Shown here one piece after another: positions 1 through 10,125 of a stretch of 64,000 bases of DNA. A program made the position numbers and the translations under genes. The stretch covers positions 4,539,327 through 4,603,326 of the forward strand of contig NC_068344.1 of assembly GCF_014633365.1 (NCBI RefSeq). The letters run 5' to 3'. Below the pieces are notes generated by a model. That model ran no database searches and was not told the origin of the DNA. It worked only from the letters and a program-made list of their open reading frames with translations. The stretch's first letter is position 1. Every line of letters starts with the position of its first letter. This DNA is from Diospyros lotus. Taxonomy: Eukaryota > Streptophyta > Magnoliopsida > Ericales > Ebenaceae.

Positions 1-1
1 A

Positions 2-841
2 GCTAACTATGGCCTTTGGGAGGCTGAAAATTCTACCATCATGGCTTGGTTAATTAACTCCATGGAGCCAAAAATAGGGAGAACATACCTGTTTTACAAA
101 ACGGCCAAGGAAGTTTGGGAATCAGCCCAAGAGATGTATTCAGATTTGGAAGATTTCTCTCAATGTTTTGAAGTCCGATCAGCCATCAGGAACACTAAAC
201 AAGGTATGAACAGTGTGACCGAGTACTTTAATGTTTTGGTTGGATTATGGCATGAGATGGATATGTTCTATGCAATAACTTGGGAGTCTCCAACTGATAG
301 CACACAATATAATAAGATGGTAGAAAGAGAGCGAATTTTTGACTTCCTATATGGTCTTAACCCTGATTTGGATGAAGTTCGGGGTAGGATTTTGGGTACA
401 AAGCCTCTTCTATCACTCAAGGAAGTTTTTTCAGAAGTAAGAAGGGAAGAAAGCAGGAGAAAAGTAATGCTTCAAAACCCATCAGATTCAGTCTTACCTC
501 ACCAACATTCAGCTCTTGCCTCTATTAAACAGGGGGATGTTTTTGCAAAGAGCCAAGCAAGGGACAAGTTATGGTGTGACCATTGCAAGCAGCCCAACCA
601 TACTAAGGAAAATTGCTGGAAAATCCATGGAAAACCAGCAAATTGGAAGCAACGACCGAGGAAAGATAATCCCAAAGCAGCAGCCTATAATGTCGAGGCT
701 CCAACAGAAAATAAGTCCAATTTGAATCTATCAGAAGAGCAAGTTCAAGCCTTGTATAGGCTTCTAAACCAAGGTACAGATCAGTCCATCCAAACAAATC
801 CTCAGCCCTCTGCTTCTCTAGCACTGCAAGGTAATTTCTAG
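2..841 (+). pseudogene. Copia-1 gag (nucleocapsid), partial
   Basis: The frame is open from base 2, so the N-terminus is cut by the window edge. The protein has the copia gag (retrotrans_gag/UBN2) character, with FLYGLNPDLDEVRG near 353-395 and a CX2CX4HX4C zinc knuckle (CDHCKQPNHTKENC, about 574-615) that binds the element RNA in the virus-like particle. The frame stops at a TAG at 839-841 and continues directly into protease. A single stop at this place could be a mutation, or a gag-pol boundary controlled by readthrough; the sequence does not decide. Confidence 0.85.
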
Positions 842-1433
842 CCCTACTCCTTGGTTTCTAAATGTCTTTCTAAGAATATATGGGTGATTGACACTGGAGC
901 ACCAGACCATATGACAAATTCAGCATGGTCTTTGACTGATTATACCTTATGTGACTCATCTCTCAATATATCTATGGCTGATGGAACCACTTCACCAGTT
1001 TTGGGTATGGGGACTGCATATATCTCTAATCTAAAGCTGAATTTTGCATTACATGTTCCTGGACTGCAACATAATTTATTATCAGTGAGCCGGATCACTA
1101 AAGATATGAATTGCACTATAATGTTCTACCCTTCTTATTGTGTTTTTAAGGATCGAGTCTCAGGGAAGATGATTGGCAATGCTAAAGTAATGGATGGCCT
1201 TTATTGTCTTGCAGTAGATCCTTGTTTCCCTTCTAGTTTTTCCTCTAATAAAGTTGTTCTAAGTGTAAAAACCAATGCCAATGTCCTGTTATGGCATAAA
1301 CGCTTAGGACATCCTAGCTTTCCTTACCTTAAATCTTTATATCCTGATATGTTTGATAATAAAGAGCAATTTCTTTCATGTGAACAATGTACTCTTGCTA
1401 AGCAACATAGATCTCATCATCCTACTCAAATGT
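842..1433 (+). pseudogene. Copia-1 protease and GAG-pre-integrase, cut by LINE
   Basis: In the same frame as gag after the stop. The aspartic protease motif is WVIDTGAPDHMTNS (about 881-922), with the catalytic D-T/S-G triad kept. The GAG-pre-integrase zinc motif LWHKRLGHPS and the pair CEQC follow (about 1289-1391), the HHCC zinc finger that precedes integrase. Coding similarity ends at the LINE insertion, and the residues that follow in this frame up to about 1552 are LINE DNA read backwards. Confidence 0.85.
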
Positions 1434-1450
1434 ATAAGCCTTCTACTCCA

Positions 1451-2188
1451 ACAACAACAACAACATATCCAGCATTTATCCCACTATGTGGGGTCGGCTA
1501 CATGAATTCTAGACTTCCATGTATTTCTGTCTTTTGTCATATCCTCATTTAGATCCATATATTTCATATCAAATTTTAATGTCTCTCCCAAAGTCTTCTT
1601 GGGTCTACCTCTACCTCTTTTTGTGACTAATTATTCCATTTCATCAACTCTCCTCACAGGAGCATCTCTTAGTCTCATTCTCACATGACCAAACCATCTT
1701 AGTCTAGTCTCTCTCATCTTCTCCTCGATTGGCACTACTCCTACCTTATTACGAATAACTTCATTTCTAATTTTATCCTTTCTTGTATGTCCGCACATCC
1801 ATCTTAAGATCCTCATCTCCGCTACACTCGTCTTTTGCTCATGCTGGTATTTGACTACCCAACATTCTGAGCCATACAGCAAGACTGGTCTTATAGCTAT
1901 CCTATAAAATTTTCCTTTCAATTTTAATAGGATTTTACTATCATATAGCACCCCGATGCATTTCTCCATTTTAGCCAACCTGCCTTAATTCTATGTGCGA
2001 CATCCTCGTGGATTTCTCCATCTTTTTGAATCATTGATCCCAAATATCGAAAATGGTCTTTTATTTGTAAGATTTGGTCTTCTAATTTTATTATGACATC
2101 ATCCACTCTTGCATTTTTACTAAATTTGCATTCCATATATTCTGTGATATATATGGAATGCAAATATCACTGGTGATATTTTTACTAA
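1451..2188 (-). mobile_element. 5'-truncated LINE (RTE-like), with 17-bp target duplication
   Basis: The insertion is flanked by the perfect 17-bp repeat ataagccttctactcca at 1434-1450 and 2189-2205, a long TSD as LINEs make. On the minus strand the element ends at 1451 in a (TTG)n tail instead of poly(A). Short microsatellite tails are known for plant RTE-type LINEs; assigning this copy to RTE is inference. Only the 3' part, about 0.74 kb, is present. Confidence 0.88.
1631..2163 (-). pseudogene. LINE reverse-transcriptase C-terminal region, frameshifted
   Basis: Minus-strand translation gives the LINE RT C-terminal block: KDHFRYLGSMIQKDG (2163-1924 piece), then RPVLLYGSECWVVK, RILRWMCGHTRKD and RLRWFGHVRMR (1978-1631 piece). 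These sequences lie downstream of the RT catalytic core and are very common in plant RTE-type LINEs. The two pieces are in different frames and overlap around 1924-1978, so a frameshift separates them. The endonuclease and the RT catalytic core are missing through 5' truncation, so this copy cannot be active. Confidence 0.85.
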
Positions 2189-2205
2189 ATAAGCCTTCTA
2201 CTCCA

Positions 2206-4149
2206 TTCCAATTAATTCATAGTGATATTTGGGGACCCTCTAAATGCCCTAATATCACTGGTTCTAGATGGTTTATTACATTTATCGATGATCATTCTAG
2301 GGCTTGTTGGGTGTACTTGATGTAGGAAAAATCTGAAGCTGGTAATATATTCAAACGATTCCACAAATTAATTTTGAATATGTTCCAAACTTCCATCAAA
2401 ATAATTCGCACTGATAATGGCCGAGAATATTTTTCAAATGATCTCTCTCATTACTTGGCCAAGCATGGTATTTTTCACCAAAGTTCTTGTCCATATACAC
2501 CCCAACAAAATGGAGTGGCTGAACAAAAAAATTGACACCTCCTAGAAGTGGCTAGAGCTATGATGATCACTATGAATGTGCCTCATTCTTATTGGGGAGA
2601 AGCAGTTCTCATTGCTGCCTACCTAATTAACCGTCTTCCATCCAAAACCTTGCAATTCCAAACTCCTCTCAGCATTCTATGTACTATGTATCCAACCATC
2701 TCTACCATCTTGTCTATTGCTCCTAAGGTTTTTGGTTGCATCGTCTATGTTTACAACAATGCCCCTTCTCGAACCAAGTTGGATGCTAAAGCCACCAAGT
2801 GCATTTTTGTTGGATATTCCCCCTCTCAAAAGGGTTACAAACGCTATTGTCCTACCAGTCACAAATTTCTGGTTTCCACCGATGTGACATTCTATGAAGA
2901 TCTTCCCTATTATTCCCTCACAGGCCACCAAAACAGTTCCAACAAGTCCATTTCTCCCTTATTTTCCTTTGATCCAAATCTACCAGTATGTTCTGAAGGG
3001 GGAGAATTCTTAGTCCCTCATGGCAACATACTATTTGGTGCTGAAAATTCTGAAAATTCTGAACCTGGCACCAAAGATCCTGCAAATTCTGAGTCCTCTC
3101 ATCATTCTGAGCAGGAAAAACCTAGTCCTACAGCAGGCAAAAATCCTCCTCTATTTGTCTACTCAAGAAAATCTAAAGGTCATACAGAACTGAAGCAAAA
3201 CCAGCCATATTCAGAGACCGATCCTTCAGCAAAAAAGGGTAGCAATGAGGGGACAGCTGCACTAGAAAATGACAGTAGAATTAAAGAAGAAGATGGCTTA
3301 AATTGGGCTATTCCAATAGCATTGAGAAAAGGGGTAAGATCATGTGCTAAGTACCCAATATCTAATCATCTAACCTATGTGAAATTGGCTCCACAGTTCA
3401 GAGGGTATTTGGCTCAGATTGACAGCATTAATATTCCCAAAAATATTCAGGCTACTATGGAAGATCCTAAGTGGAGAATAGCTATAATGAAAGAAATGAA
3501 TGCATTAGTGGGAAATAAGACATGGGAGATAATTCCATTGCCTCCTAACAAGAAAGTGGTTGGATGTAGGTGGGTATTTACAGTCAAATACAGGGCTGAT
3601 GGGAGCATTGAGCGATACAAAGCTAGGTTGGTTGCACAAGGTTTTACCCAAACCTTTGGAATCGACTATGAGGAAACATTTGCCCCGGTTGCCAAATTAA
3701 ATTCCATTCGAGTACTATTATCTATTGCTGTGAATTTTGATTGGCCTCTCTTTCAATTCGACATTAAGAATGCTTTTCTTAATGGTGATTTGGAGGAAGA
3801 GATTTATATGAAAGTTCCCCCCGGTTTTGAGCAAAAGGTTGGAAGTGGTAGTGTGTGCAAGCTGAAAAAGTCACTCTATGGTCTAAAACAGTCACCAAGG
3901 GCTTGGTTTCACAAATTCAGCATGACCCTCAAGCAGCTAGGGTATAAACAAGGCCAATCCGAGCATACTTTGTTCATTAAACTCAACAAAAATGGAAAAA
4001 GGGTTGTATTGATTGTTTATATTTATGATATTATTGTAACAGGTGATGATTTGCAAGAAATTGATAATCTAAAGCAACAATTGAAGGCTAAGTTTGAAGT
4101 TAAAGACCTAGGAACTATGAGATATTTCCTAGGCATGGAAGTAGCTTGA
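2206..4149 (+). pseudogene. Copia-1 integrase and reverse transcriptase
   Basis: The integrase core runs from about 2206 with HSDIWGPS (first catalytic D), RTDNGREY (second D, about 2408) and QQNGVAEQ (catalytic E, about 2520). In-frame stops lie at 2323-2325 and 2533-2535. RT begins near 3470 and shows WVFTVKYRADGS, RYKARLVAQGF, DIKNAFLNGDLEEEIYM and SLYGLKQSPRAW. The catalytic YVDD box reads YIYD (about 4018-4029): the first of its two aspartates is a tyrosine, so polymerase activity should be lost. The frame ends at a TGA at 4147-4149 and RNase H follows in the same frame. Confidence 0.88.
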
Positions 4150-4974
4150 AGCAAAGAGGGTTTGTTCATCTCACAACGGAAGTATACCTTGGATTTGCTT
4201 AAAGATACCGGAATGACAGCTTGCAAACCAGCTGGAACACCCTTGGAAAAGGGCTGGAAACTCGAAGAAAAAGGTGATGATGCTCCCGTGAACAAAGAAA
4301 AGTATCAAAGGTTGGTAGGGAGGTTGATTTACTTGTCATTAACTAGGCCAGACATAGCCTATTCAGTGAGTGTAATCAGCCAATATATGCATTCACCCAC
4401 AGAAAGACACATGAGAGCAGTTCAACATGTTCTAAGATACCTAAAGGAAACTCCTGGAAAAGGAATAATGTTCAAGAAAACTGAAAATAGGAGCATTGAA
4501 GGCTATGTAGATGCAAACTGGGCTGGTTTTAGAGAAGATAGTCGTTCAACTTCAGGGTATTGCACTAAAGTATTTGGGAATATTGTTACATGGAGAAGCA
4601 AGAAGCAGTCAGTTGTGGCTCGCAACAGTGCTGAAGCCGAGTTTCGAGCAATTGCTCATGGGATATGTGAAGTAATCTGGCTAGAAAAGCTCATGGAGGA
4701 CTTAAAGATTCCCTTATCTCAACCAACAAAGGTATTTAGTGATAGCAAATCAGCTATCAGCATTGTTAAAAATCCAGTGCAACATGACCGGATGAAACAT
4801 GTGAGGATTGATAGACATTTTATAAAAAGAGAAATTGAGGAAGGAGGAATAATCTTGACCTATATACCATCTAATGATCAAGTGGCTAATGTTTTAACAA
4901 AGACGGTTGCAAGACCAGTTTTTGACGCTCTAATTAGCAAGCTGGGAATGACTTCCATCTATTCTCCAGCTTGA
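4150..4974 (+). pseudogene. Copia-1 RT C-terminus and RNase H
   Basis: It continues in the RT frame after the 4147-4149 stop. Copia signatures are GRLIYLSLTRPDIAYSVSVI, the RNase H start EGYVDANWAG, WRSKKQSVVARNSAEAE and the C-terminal HVRIDRHFIKREIEEG and PSNDQVANVLTK. The acidic residues of the RNase H site (in VDANW, EAEFRA, FSDSKSA) look kept. The frame stops at 4972-4974, immediately before the polypurine tract, as usual for copia. Confidence 0.88.
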
Positions 4975-4981
4975 GGGGGAG
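4973..4981 (+). other. Copia-1 polypurine tract
   Basis: The purine run gaggggga directly precedes the TGTTGGA start of the 3' LTR. It serves as primer for plus-strand DNA synthesis in LTR retrotransposons. Confidence 0.75.
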
Positions 4982-5306
4982 TGTTGGATGAGATCAGTTT
5001 ATGTTAGAAGTATAAGTGGAGAAGGACTCTAGAAGCTGATAATATCTGCTGGAAACCAAGATTATCTTTAGATTATTTAAATTTATGTTTGTTAGTAGTA
5101 GATAATTGTTATAATCTTTTGTATTTTACATCTTCTTTATCTCCTAAGTTTTAGGAGATAGTCATCTCTATTTTTTAGGAGTAGAGTACCAAATCCTTTC
5201 CTACTTTCTAGGAAAGTGATATAGCAGCAGTTTGTATATATATTTTCTGCTACTCTGAGATTTAATTCAAGCAAGCTATTGGATTATTTTTCAAAGTCTT
5301 GTTTCA
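4982..5306 (+). repeat. Copia-1 3' LTR
   Basis: It begins TGTTGGATGAG just after the polypurine tract. The end at ...GTTTCA (5306) is set by the point where homology to the NA-2 LTR starts. The partner LTR is off the window, so the ends are inferred from TG...CA and context. A TATA-like stretch (tatatatatt) lies near 5236-5250. Confidence 0.7.
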
Positions 5307-5307
5307 A

Positions 5308-5500
5308 ATACTCTTTTCTCTCTAATATTCCACTCTTTCTCTCTCGTTCTTCTTCCTTTTTCTTCTATTCTTCTATTCTTCTATTTCTCCCTCTCTTTCT
5401 TTTAATATCTCTCCCTCCTTCTATTGATTTCCCCCTCCTTCAATCTGATTTTCTTCCCCATTTCCCCTTTTAACCTATCACGAACCCTAGGTCCGTGACA
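5308..5500 (+). repeat. NA-2 left LTR, 3' part only
   Basis: It matches 8447-8631 from atactctt to the end gtgaca. The missing first 188 bp should lie upstream of the Copia-1 5' LTR if Copia-1 inserted here. The CT-rich part has one extra 8-bp ttctattc unit relative to the right LTR. Confidence 0.85.
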
Positions 5501-5502
5501 AT

Positions 5503-5514
5503 TGGTATCAGAGC
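5503..5514 (+). other. Primer-binding site (initiator tRNA-Met), NA-2
   Basis: TGGTATCAGAGC starts 2 bp after the LTR end. It is complementary to the 3' end of plant initiator tRNA-Met and primes minus-strand synthesis. Confidence 0.9.
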
Positions 5515-6996
5515 AGTCAATCCTTGGCTGTAGGTTTGATTTCAGTGGACGAGACCGATGAAATAAATTCCAATGACTGAGCTCTAGATTGAGGAGGCCT
5601 CAAGGCGACTACTGTGAGGTGAGCGATTGTTGGTGATTGAGGCAGCGGGGCTTGAGACGATCCAAATGGTCCAGTGAATCCAACGGAATCGGAAGTCCTA
5701 AAGCTGGTTGATTGCGATTGGTGAGGGAGTCCGTCAAATGCGTTCTCGGAAACTCGGGCCTATCATTTGCGCATCGTCTGGCGAATTCAAGTAACAGTGT
5801 CGGTGGGGAGTCAAGTTGCTTGAGGCGAGGACGAGACTCACTTCAGAGGCGACTTTGAAGGACGGTAGCGGAGCCGACATCGGCCATCCAGGCAAGCTTA
5901 GGGAGCGACAACAGCGGTGCAGGTTGGTCGGACGACTGGAGTGGGTGACTAGAGGGCGACGCAAACGGCCAAGAGGTCACGATTTGGACGTGGGAGTGTT
6001 GCGATGCAATGGGTTGGACTCGGGGGTGTCTCGATACAGCGAGTGTTGCGATTTGGACTCGGGAGTGGGTGTAGTTGTTGAACTAACAGTGAGTTCTGGT
6101 GATTTTGGAATCAGAGGCGATTGCAAGTGGGCTGGAGCCTTGGACGGTGATTGGGTTGAGAAGAACCGCCATTAATTTCTAGGGCGACTAGGCTAATTTG
6201 ATCCGACAGTGCCTTCGGTGAGCAAGGAAGGCTGTCGATTAAGAATCAGTTGCAAGTGGAGAAGCCGAGCAAAGTAATTTTGGCTGGGAATCGAAGACGA
6301 CACAAGCCAGGAGAGTGCCGACGGTGATACTGGTTCTTGGTGGCTTTGAAGGTGGTGGAATAGGTCTTGAATCTCGGCTAAGAATCCCAACAATTTCGTA
6401 ACTAATTCCAGCAAGCTCGTAGCAACTGGGAGTGTAGTTTTGAAGGCATTCCTAAGCCGATGAACCTCAGCCATTGAGTGACAGAAGCGTGACAGAGCAG
6501 CGGAAGTGTGGTGAACCTTGTTGAAGAACCGAGCAGTGGATTTTTCGTGTTTGAGATTTAAGTCGGAAGGAAACAAGGTTGATCGGAAATTGACAGCAAG
6601 CAGTCCAGGCTGTCTAGGGTGCATTCACATCGATTATTGGCTATGATCTCTATTCAGAATTTGAAGGAGACTCCTAGAGCAGTTCGGTGATTCTCAATTG
6701 CTGCGATTTCGATTGTAATTCTCGGCTGACAGTTAAGACGGTCTAGAGGACTCTTGAAGGCCGATCAAGTCAATGTAAGTGTGCAAATTTTTCTGCTGTT
6801 ACAATAAACTTGGTCTTGAAGCATAACAGTGGCTGCAATTGCCACTTATTGGATCAATTTTAGAGGTGATTGGGTGAGGCAATTACAGAAGGAAATCAGG
6901 ATGGAAAGAGCCGTTGTTTCTTGGCCTATTGCTTTTCCAGCCAGTGAGATTTCGACCAGGAAGAGCAGTGCACGAAGGAGTCCAATGGAATCTTAG
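5515..6996 (+). other. NA-2 leader, no supported gene
   Basis: This is an untranslated-looking leader of about 1.5 kb. It is G-rich and contains only short overlapping ORFs in several frames, with no protein family I recognise. Long leaders like this are typical of large non-autonomous LTR derivatives. Confidence 0.6.
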
Positions 6997-8196
6997 TTGC
7001 AGCAGAAGAATTTTTCCTTTTCAATTGGAATGGAGCATCAATGGCAGCCAAAGAAGGCTGCATTTTCAGTGGGGTGTCCTACTCATGAAGCTAGGGAAGG
7101 CAGTGCATACATGAAGCAGAATGCTTCATTTTCAGTAGGAATGGAGCATCAATGGCAGCCAAAAAAGCCTGCATTTTCAGTTGGCAGCAACAAGGAACAG
7201 AAGAAGGGGATCAGCTAATTGGACAAAGGAACCAGCGGTGGGTTTGATGAAGAGTGCAAGGAATTTGGCCGTATGTTCCGTGAGAAGTTGCAGAAGTTTG
7301 CGATGATACTAATTAAGAAGTATCATTACAACTTTCCAATAGAATATTTTGATGATTATCATAGAAGTTTTAACAAGGACGACTTCCTTGGAGTAGAGCA
7401 GCCGAAGGAGGAGACAAGAGTAAGAACGACCGATTCATTGCCTACTCTAGACTTTGGGCAAAAAAAGAAGCATTGTGACGGCGGCAACAGTGACCAGAAA
7501 GATGGTTGCAATATTGAGAGTAAATTTGGTGGTGAAAAGCATAATCTCAAGGAATATTATAATGAACAGATTGATAGGGCAGCCAATGCAGAGGGATCAT
7601 CTGATTTGGCTGAAAAAGAAGTCCAAATAGAGGGGAATTGCAACCAACAAAAGGGAAAAGAAGTTGTTGAATTACTTGCAGGGAATCAAGAGATCATAAT
7701 TGAAACTTCAGTCATCATTAAGGATGTTCCAGGTGATAATCGAGGAGGTCCAAACCAAGAAATGAATGGGATAGTCAATCAGAAGATAGTACTGATGGGA
7801 GCCAACAAGAAATTGGGAGACTTGGACATGAATTTGGCCACAGCTGCTTTGCAACCAGCCCTGCAACAACAATTGAAGGCTGAAGGACTACAAGTTTCAG
7901 CTATTGCCTGTGATCAGAAGCAGCTAAATTCAATGAAGGCCCCATAAGATGACATATTGACTGGATTTGGCATCATATTGGATCCTCAATCTATGGGTAC
8001 AAGCTATCTTAATTTGGTAGCTATCACCAACCCACGGAAAATGGTATGTCGCTCCTTGGAGGAAGATGCAGCTTTGATTGCACTGATTATTATTTTTGTT
8101 TCAGCTGAGGAGTATCCAAGAACACACAAGAAGCGGCCTAGAAAAGGAATGATTAAAGAAAGAACAACCAAGCTAGAGAGAGTTGGTATTGGTTGA
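6997..8196 (+). pseudogene. NA-2 accessory ORF of unknown function, broken by two stops
   Basis: One frame stays open from 6997 to 8196 (about 400 codons) apart from stops at 7216-7218 and 7945-7947. The N-terminal part repeats the block GMEHQWQPKK twice (from 7028 and 7139). The middle is charged and starts about MDKGTSGGFDEECKEF (7219, a TTG codon), so no start is certain. The C-terminus is lysine/arginine-rich and ends ...ERVGIG. The same kind of basic tail ending GIG, followed by the same 3' untranslated stretch, occurs in NA-5 (21664-21861, minus). I do not recognise a family; a divergent gag-like or RNA-binding role is possible but unproved. Confidence 0.5.
7027..7181 (+). repeat. Direct repeat inside the NA-2 ORF
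   Basis: A block beginning ggaatggagcatcaatggca at 7027 recurs at 7138, a spacing of 111 bp (37 codons, so the frame is kept). Each copy is flanked by a shorter repeat around cattttcagt. Confidence 0.85.
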
Positions 8197-8243
8197 GGAG
8201 CAATGGCTAAATTGTTGTAAGTTCTTGGGGACAAAAACTCTCT

Positions 8244-8258
8244 CAAGGAGGGAGGAAT
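8244..8258 (+). other. NA-2 polypurine tract
   Basis: The purine-rich run aaggagggaggaa lies directly before the right LTR. The preceding motif ggggacaaaaactctc is shared with NA-5. Confidence 0.75.
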
Positions 8259-8631
8259 TGTCATGACCCAAGAATCTATAGAGGGCAATATAGTAATAGG
8301 TTAATAATAGTTGTTAGAAGATATTTTAGATATTTTTGCAAGTGGTTAGAAGCACATGGGAGCATGTGCTAGGCTGTTAGAAGGCAAACAGGCCTATAAA
8401 AGGTTGTTGTAATGTTTTGTTTCCTTATCTAGAATTAATGAATTGGATACTCTTTTCTCCCTAATATTCCACTCTTTCTCTCTCGTTCTTCTTCCTCTTT
8501 CTTCTATTCTTCTATTTCTCCCTCTCTTTCTTTTAATATCTCTCCCTCCTCCTATTGATTTCCCCCTCCTTCAATCTGATTTTCTTCCCCATTTCCCCTT
8601 TTAACCTATCACGAACCCTAGGTCCGTGACA
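8259..8631 (+). repeat. NA-2 right LTR (373 bp)
   Basis: It starts TGTCATGACCCA and ends CCGTGACA. The same family occurs as a minus-strand solo LTR at 15458-15832. The five bases that follow are atacc, the expected TSD; its partner is off the window. Confidence 0.88.
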
Positions 8632-8639
8632 ATACCCCT

Positions 8640-9480
8640 TCAATCTAGACCTCCTTGAAGCATTCTTCAGTGCTGCTGACGTAGCTGTTAACTGTTGATA
8701 CATAGGAGTTATTTTAAGCTTATCACACAAGAATAGAAATCTATCCTTAGGCAAGCTTTTAGTAAAAATATTAGCAACTTGGTACATTGTAGGGACATAA
8801 AGAATCTCCACAGCACCACACTCAACCTTTTTCTCGAACGAAATGCACATCAATTTCTATGTGCTTGGTTCTTGAATGAAAAACTGGGTTTTTAGCTATA
8901 GATTTTGTTGCCAAATTATCACACCAAAGTATAGGAGTATTAGAACACGAAAATCCAAGCTCATGAAAAAGAGATTTTAACCACAATATTTCTGTAACTC
9001 CTTGTGCAACAGCCCGATACTCTGCCTCTCTAACAAATCTTGCAACAACAGTTTGCTTCTTAGAGCCCCAAACAAGAAGATTATTCCCAAGGAAGGCACA
9101 CCAACCACTAGTAAACCTTCTTGTGATCTAGCAACCAGCACGATCAACATTAGTATAGACACTTAGAGGCAGATCAGTGGATAAGGGAGTAAAGACCAGA
9201 CCTAAGCCAACTGGCCCTTTAAGATAGCAAAGTAACCACTTACAAGCCTGCCAATGTTGATCCTTAGGACAGCTTAAAAACTAACTTAACTTGTTTACCA
9301 CAAATGCAACATCTAGTTTGGTATATGTAAGGTATTGAAAAGAACCAACAATGGTTCTATATAGAGATGGATCGCAAAAGATATCTCCTTCGTCAATTAA
9401 TGAGGTGGCAAAACTTAGAGGAATAGCACAAGGCTTACAAACAGACATAACAGCCTTTTTGAGTAAATTTAGGGTATATT
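8640..9480 (-). pseudogene. Copia-3 RNase H
   Basis: The minus strand shows LWGSKKQTVVAR-like, WCDNLATKSIA and PTMYQVANIFTKSLPKDRF, the standard copia RNase H and C-terminus. The frame is broken several times. The final residues run into the NA-2 LTR at 8631, which is the sign of insertion there. Confidence 0.8.
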
Positions 9481-10125
9481 TTGACTGTGTTAAGTGAAGA
9501 CTATAGAGTCTCTATAAGCTTTAAACCCTAGAAAATAGTTCACCAAACCAAGTGTCTTCAAGGCAAAGTGTTTATCCAGATCACCAATAAAGTCATGCAA
9601 AGCAGCAAAGTTTGACCCAATTATCAAGATATCATCAACATAGATAAGCACAAATAAGACAAACTTAGAGGTTCTTTTAATAAAAAGAAAGACATCTGAC
9701 ACTGCTCTTTTAAATCCCCAGCTCTGTAGTGTTGTTCTGAGTTTAGTATACCATCTCTTGGAGCCTGCTTAAGGCCATAGAGCGATTTCTTTAACCAACA
9801 AACATATGAAGGACGTGACTGATCAAGAAAGCCTTCAGGCTATGATATAAACACTGCCTCATTAAGATCCCCATTTAAAAATGTGTTATTCACATCAATT
9901 TGCTCAATATCCCAACCATATGTAACAGCCAAAGGAAACAACACTCTAATGGTTGGTGCCTTGACAACTAGACTAAAGGTTTCAGCAAAATCTATATCGG
10001 GTGTTTGGAGAAATCCCTTAGCAACAAGGTGAGCTTTGTTCTTTAGAAGAGAACCGTCAGGATTATACTTCACACGAAAAACTCACTTGCAGCCTATGAG
10101 ATTCATGTCCGAGGAAAATGGAACA
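9481..10125 (-). pseudogene. Copia-3 reverse transcriptase
   Basis: The piece 10073-9840 holds LVAKGFLQTPDIDFAETF and IDVNNTFLNGDLNEAVF (RT fingers and palm). The piece 9702-9490 holds FVLIYVDDILIIGS, where the catalytic YVDD is intact. The two pieces are in different frames with stops between them. This is the only one of the four readable RTs in the window that keeps both YxDD aspartates. Confidence 0.85.

Larger units (their letters stand above)
1..5306 (+). mobile_element. Ty1/copia retrotransposon (Copia-1), 5' end outside window
   Basis: The order gag, protease, GAG-pre-integrase, integrase, reverse transcriptase, RNase H is that of copia. The 5' LTR lies beyond the left edge. The reading frame is broken by stops at 839-841, 2323-2325, 2533-2535 and 4147-4149 and by a LINE insertion at 1451-2188. 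Taking out the LINE with one TSD copy (755 bp) brings the two halves back into the same frame, so the copy was otherwise collinear. The 3' LTR ends about 5306, exactly where the homology of the NA-2 left LTR begins, so Copia-1 most likely inserted into that LTR. The predicted 5-bp duplication is aatac (5307-5311); its partner would be off the window. Confidence 0.9.
5308..8631 (+). mobile_element. Non-autonomous LTR retrotransposon NA-2 (LARD-like)
   Basis: The right LTR is 8259-8631 and the left LTR keeps only its last 193 bp (5308-5500). An initiator-tRNA-Met primer site follows the left LTR and a polypurine tract precedes the right one. The 2.76-kb internal region has no pol homology, only a long leader and one broken ORF of unknown function, so the element needed proteins from another element. 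Comparable parts of the LTRs differ by about 3 substitutions in 185 bp plus one 8-bp unit, so it is young. It appears inserted in Copia-3, whose RNase H frame runs straight into the right LTR. Confidence 0.85.

Noticed and set aside
5279..5473. Ser/Phe/Leu-rich ORF resembling a signal peptide
   Set aside because: It spans the junction of the Copia-1 LTR and the CT-rich NA-2 LTR; the same CT-rich text recurs at 8447-8631 as LTR.
5816..6624. ORFs on both strands of the NA-2 leader
   Set aside because: They overlap each other, lack any known domain and lie between the primer site and the accessory ORF, where a leader is expected.
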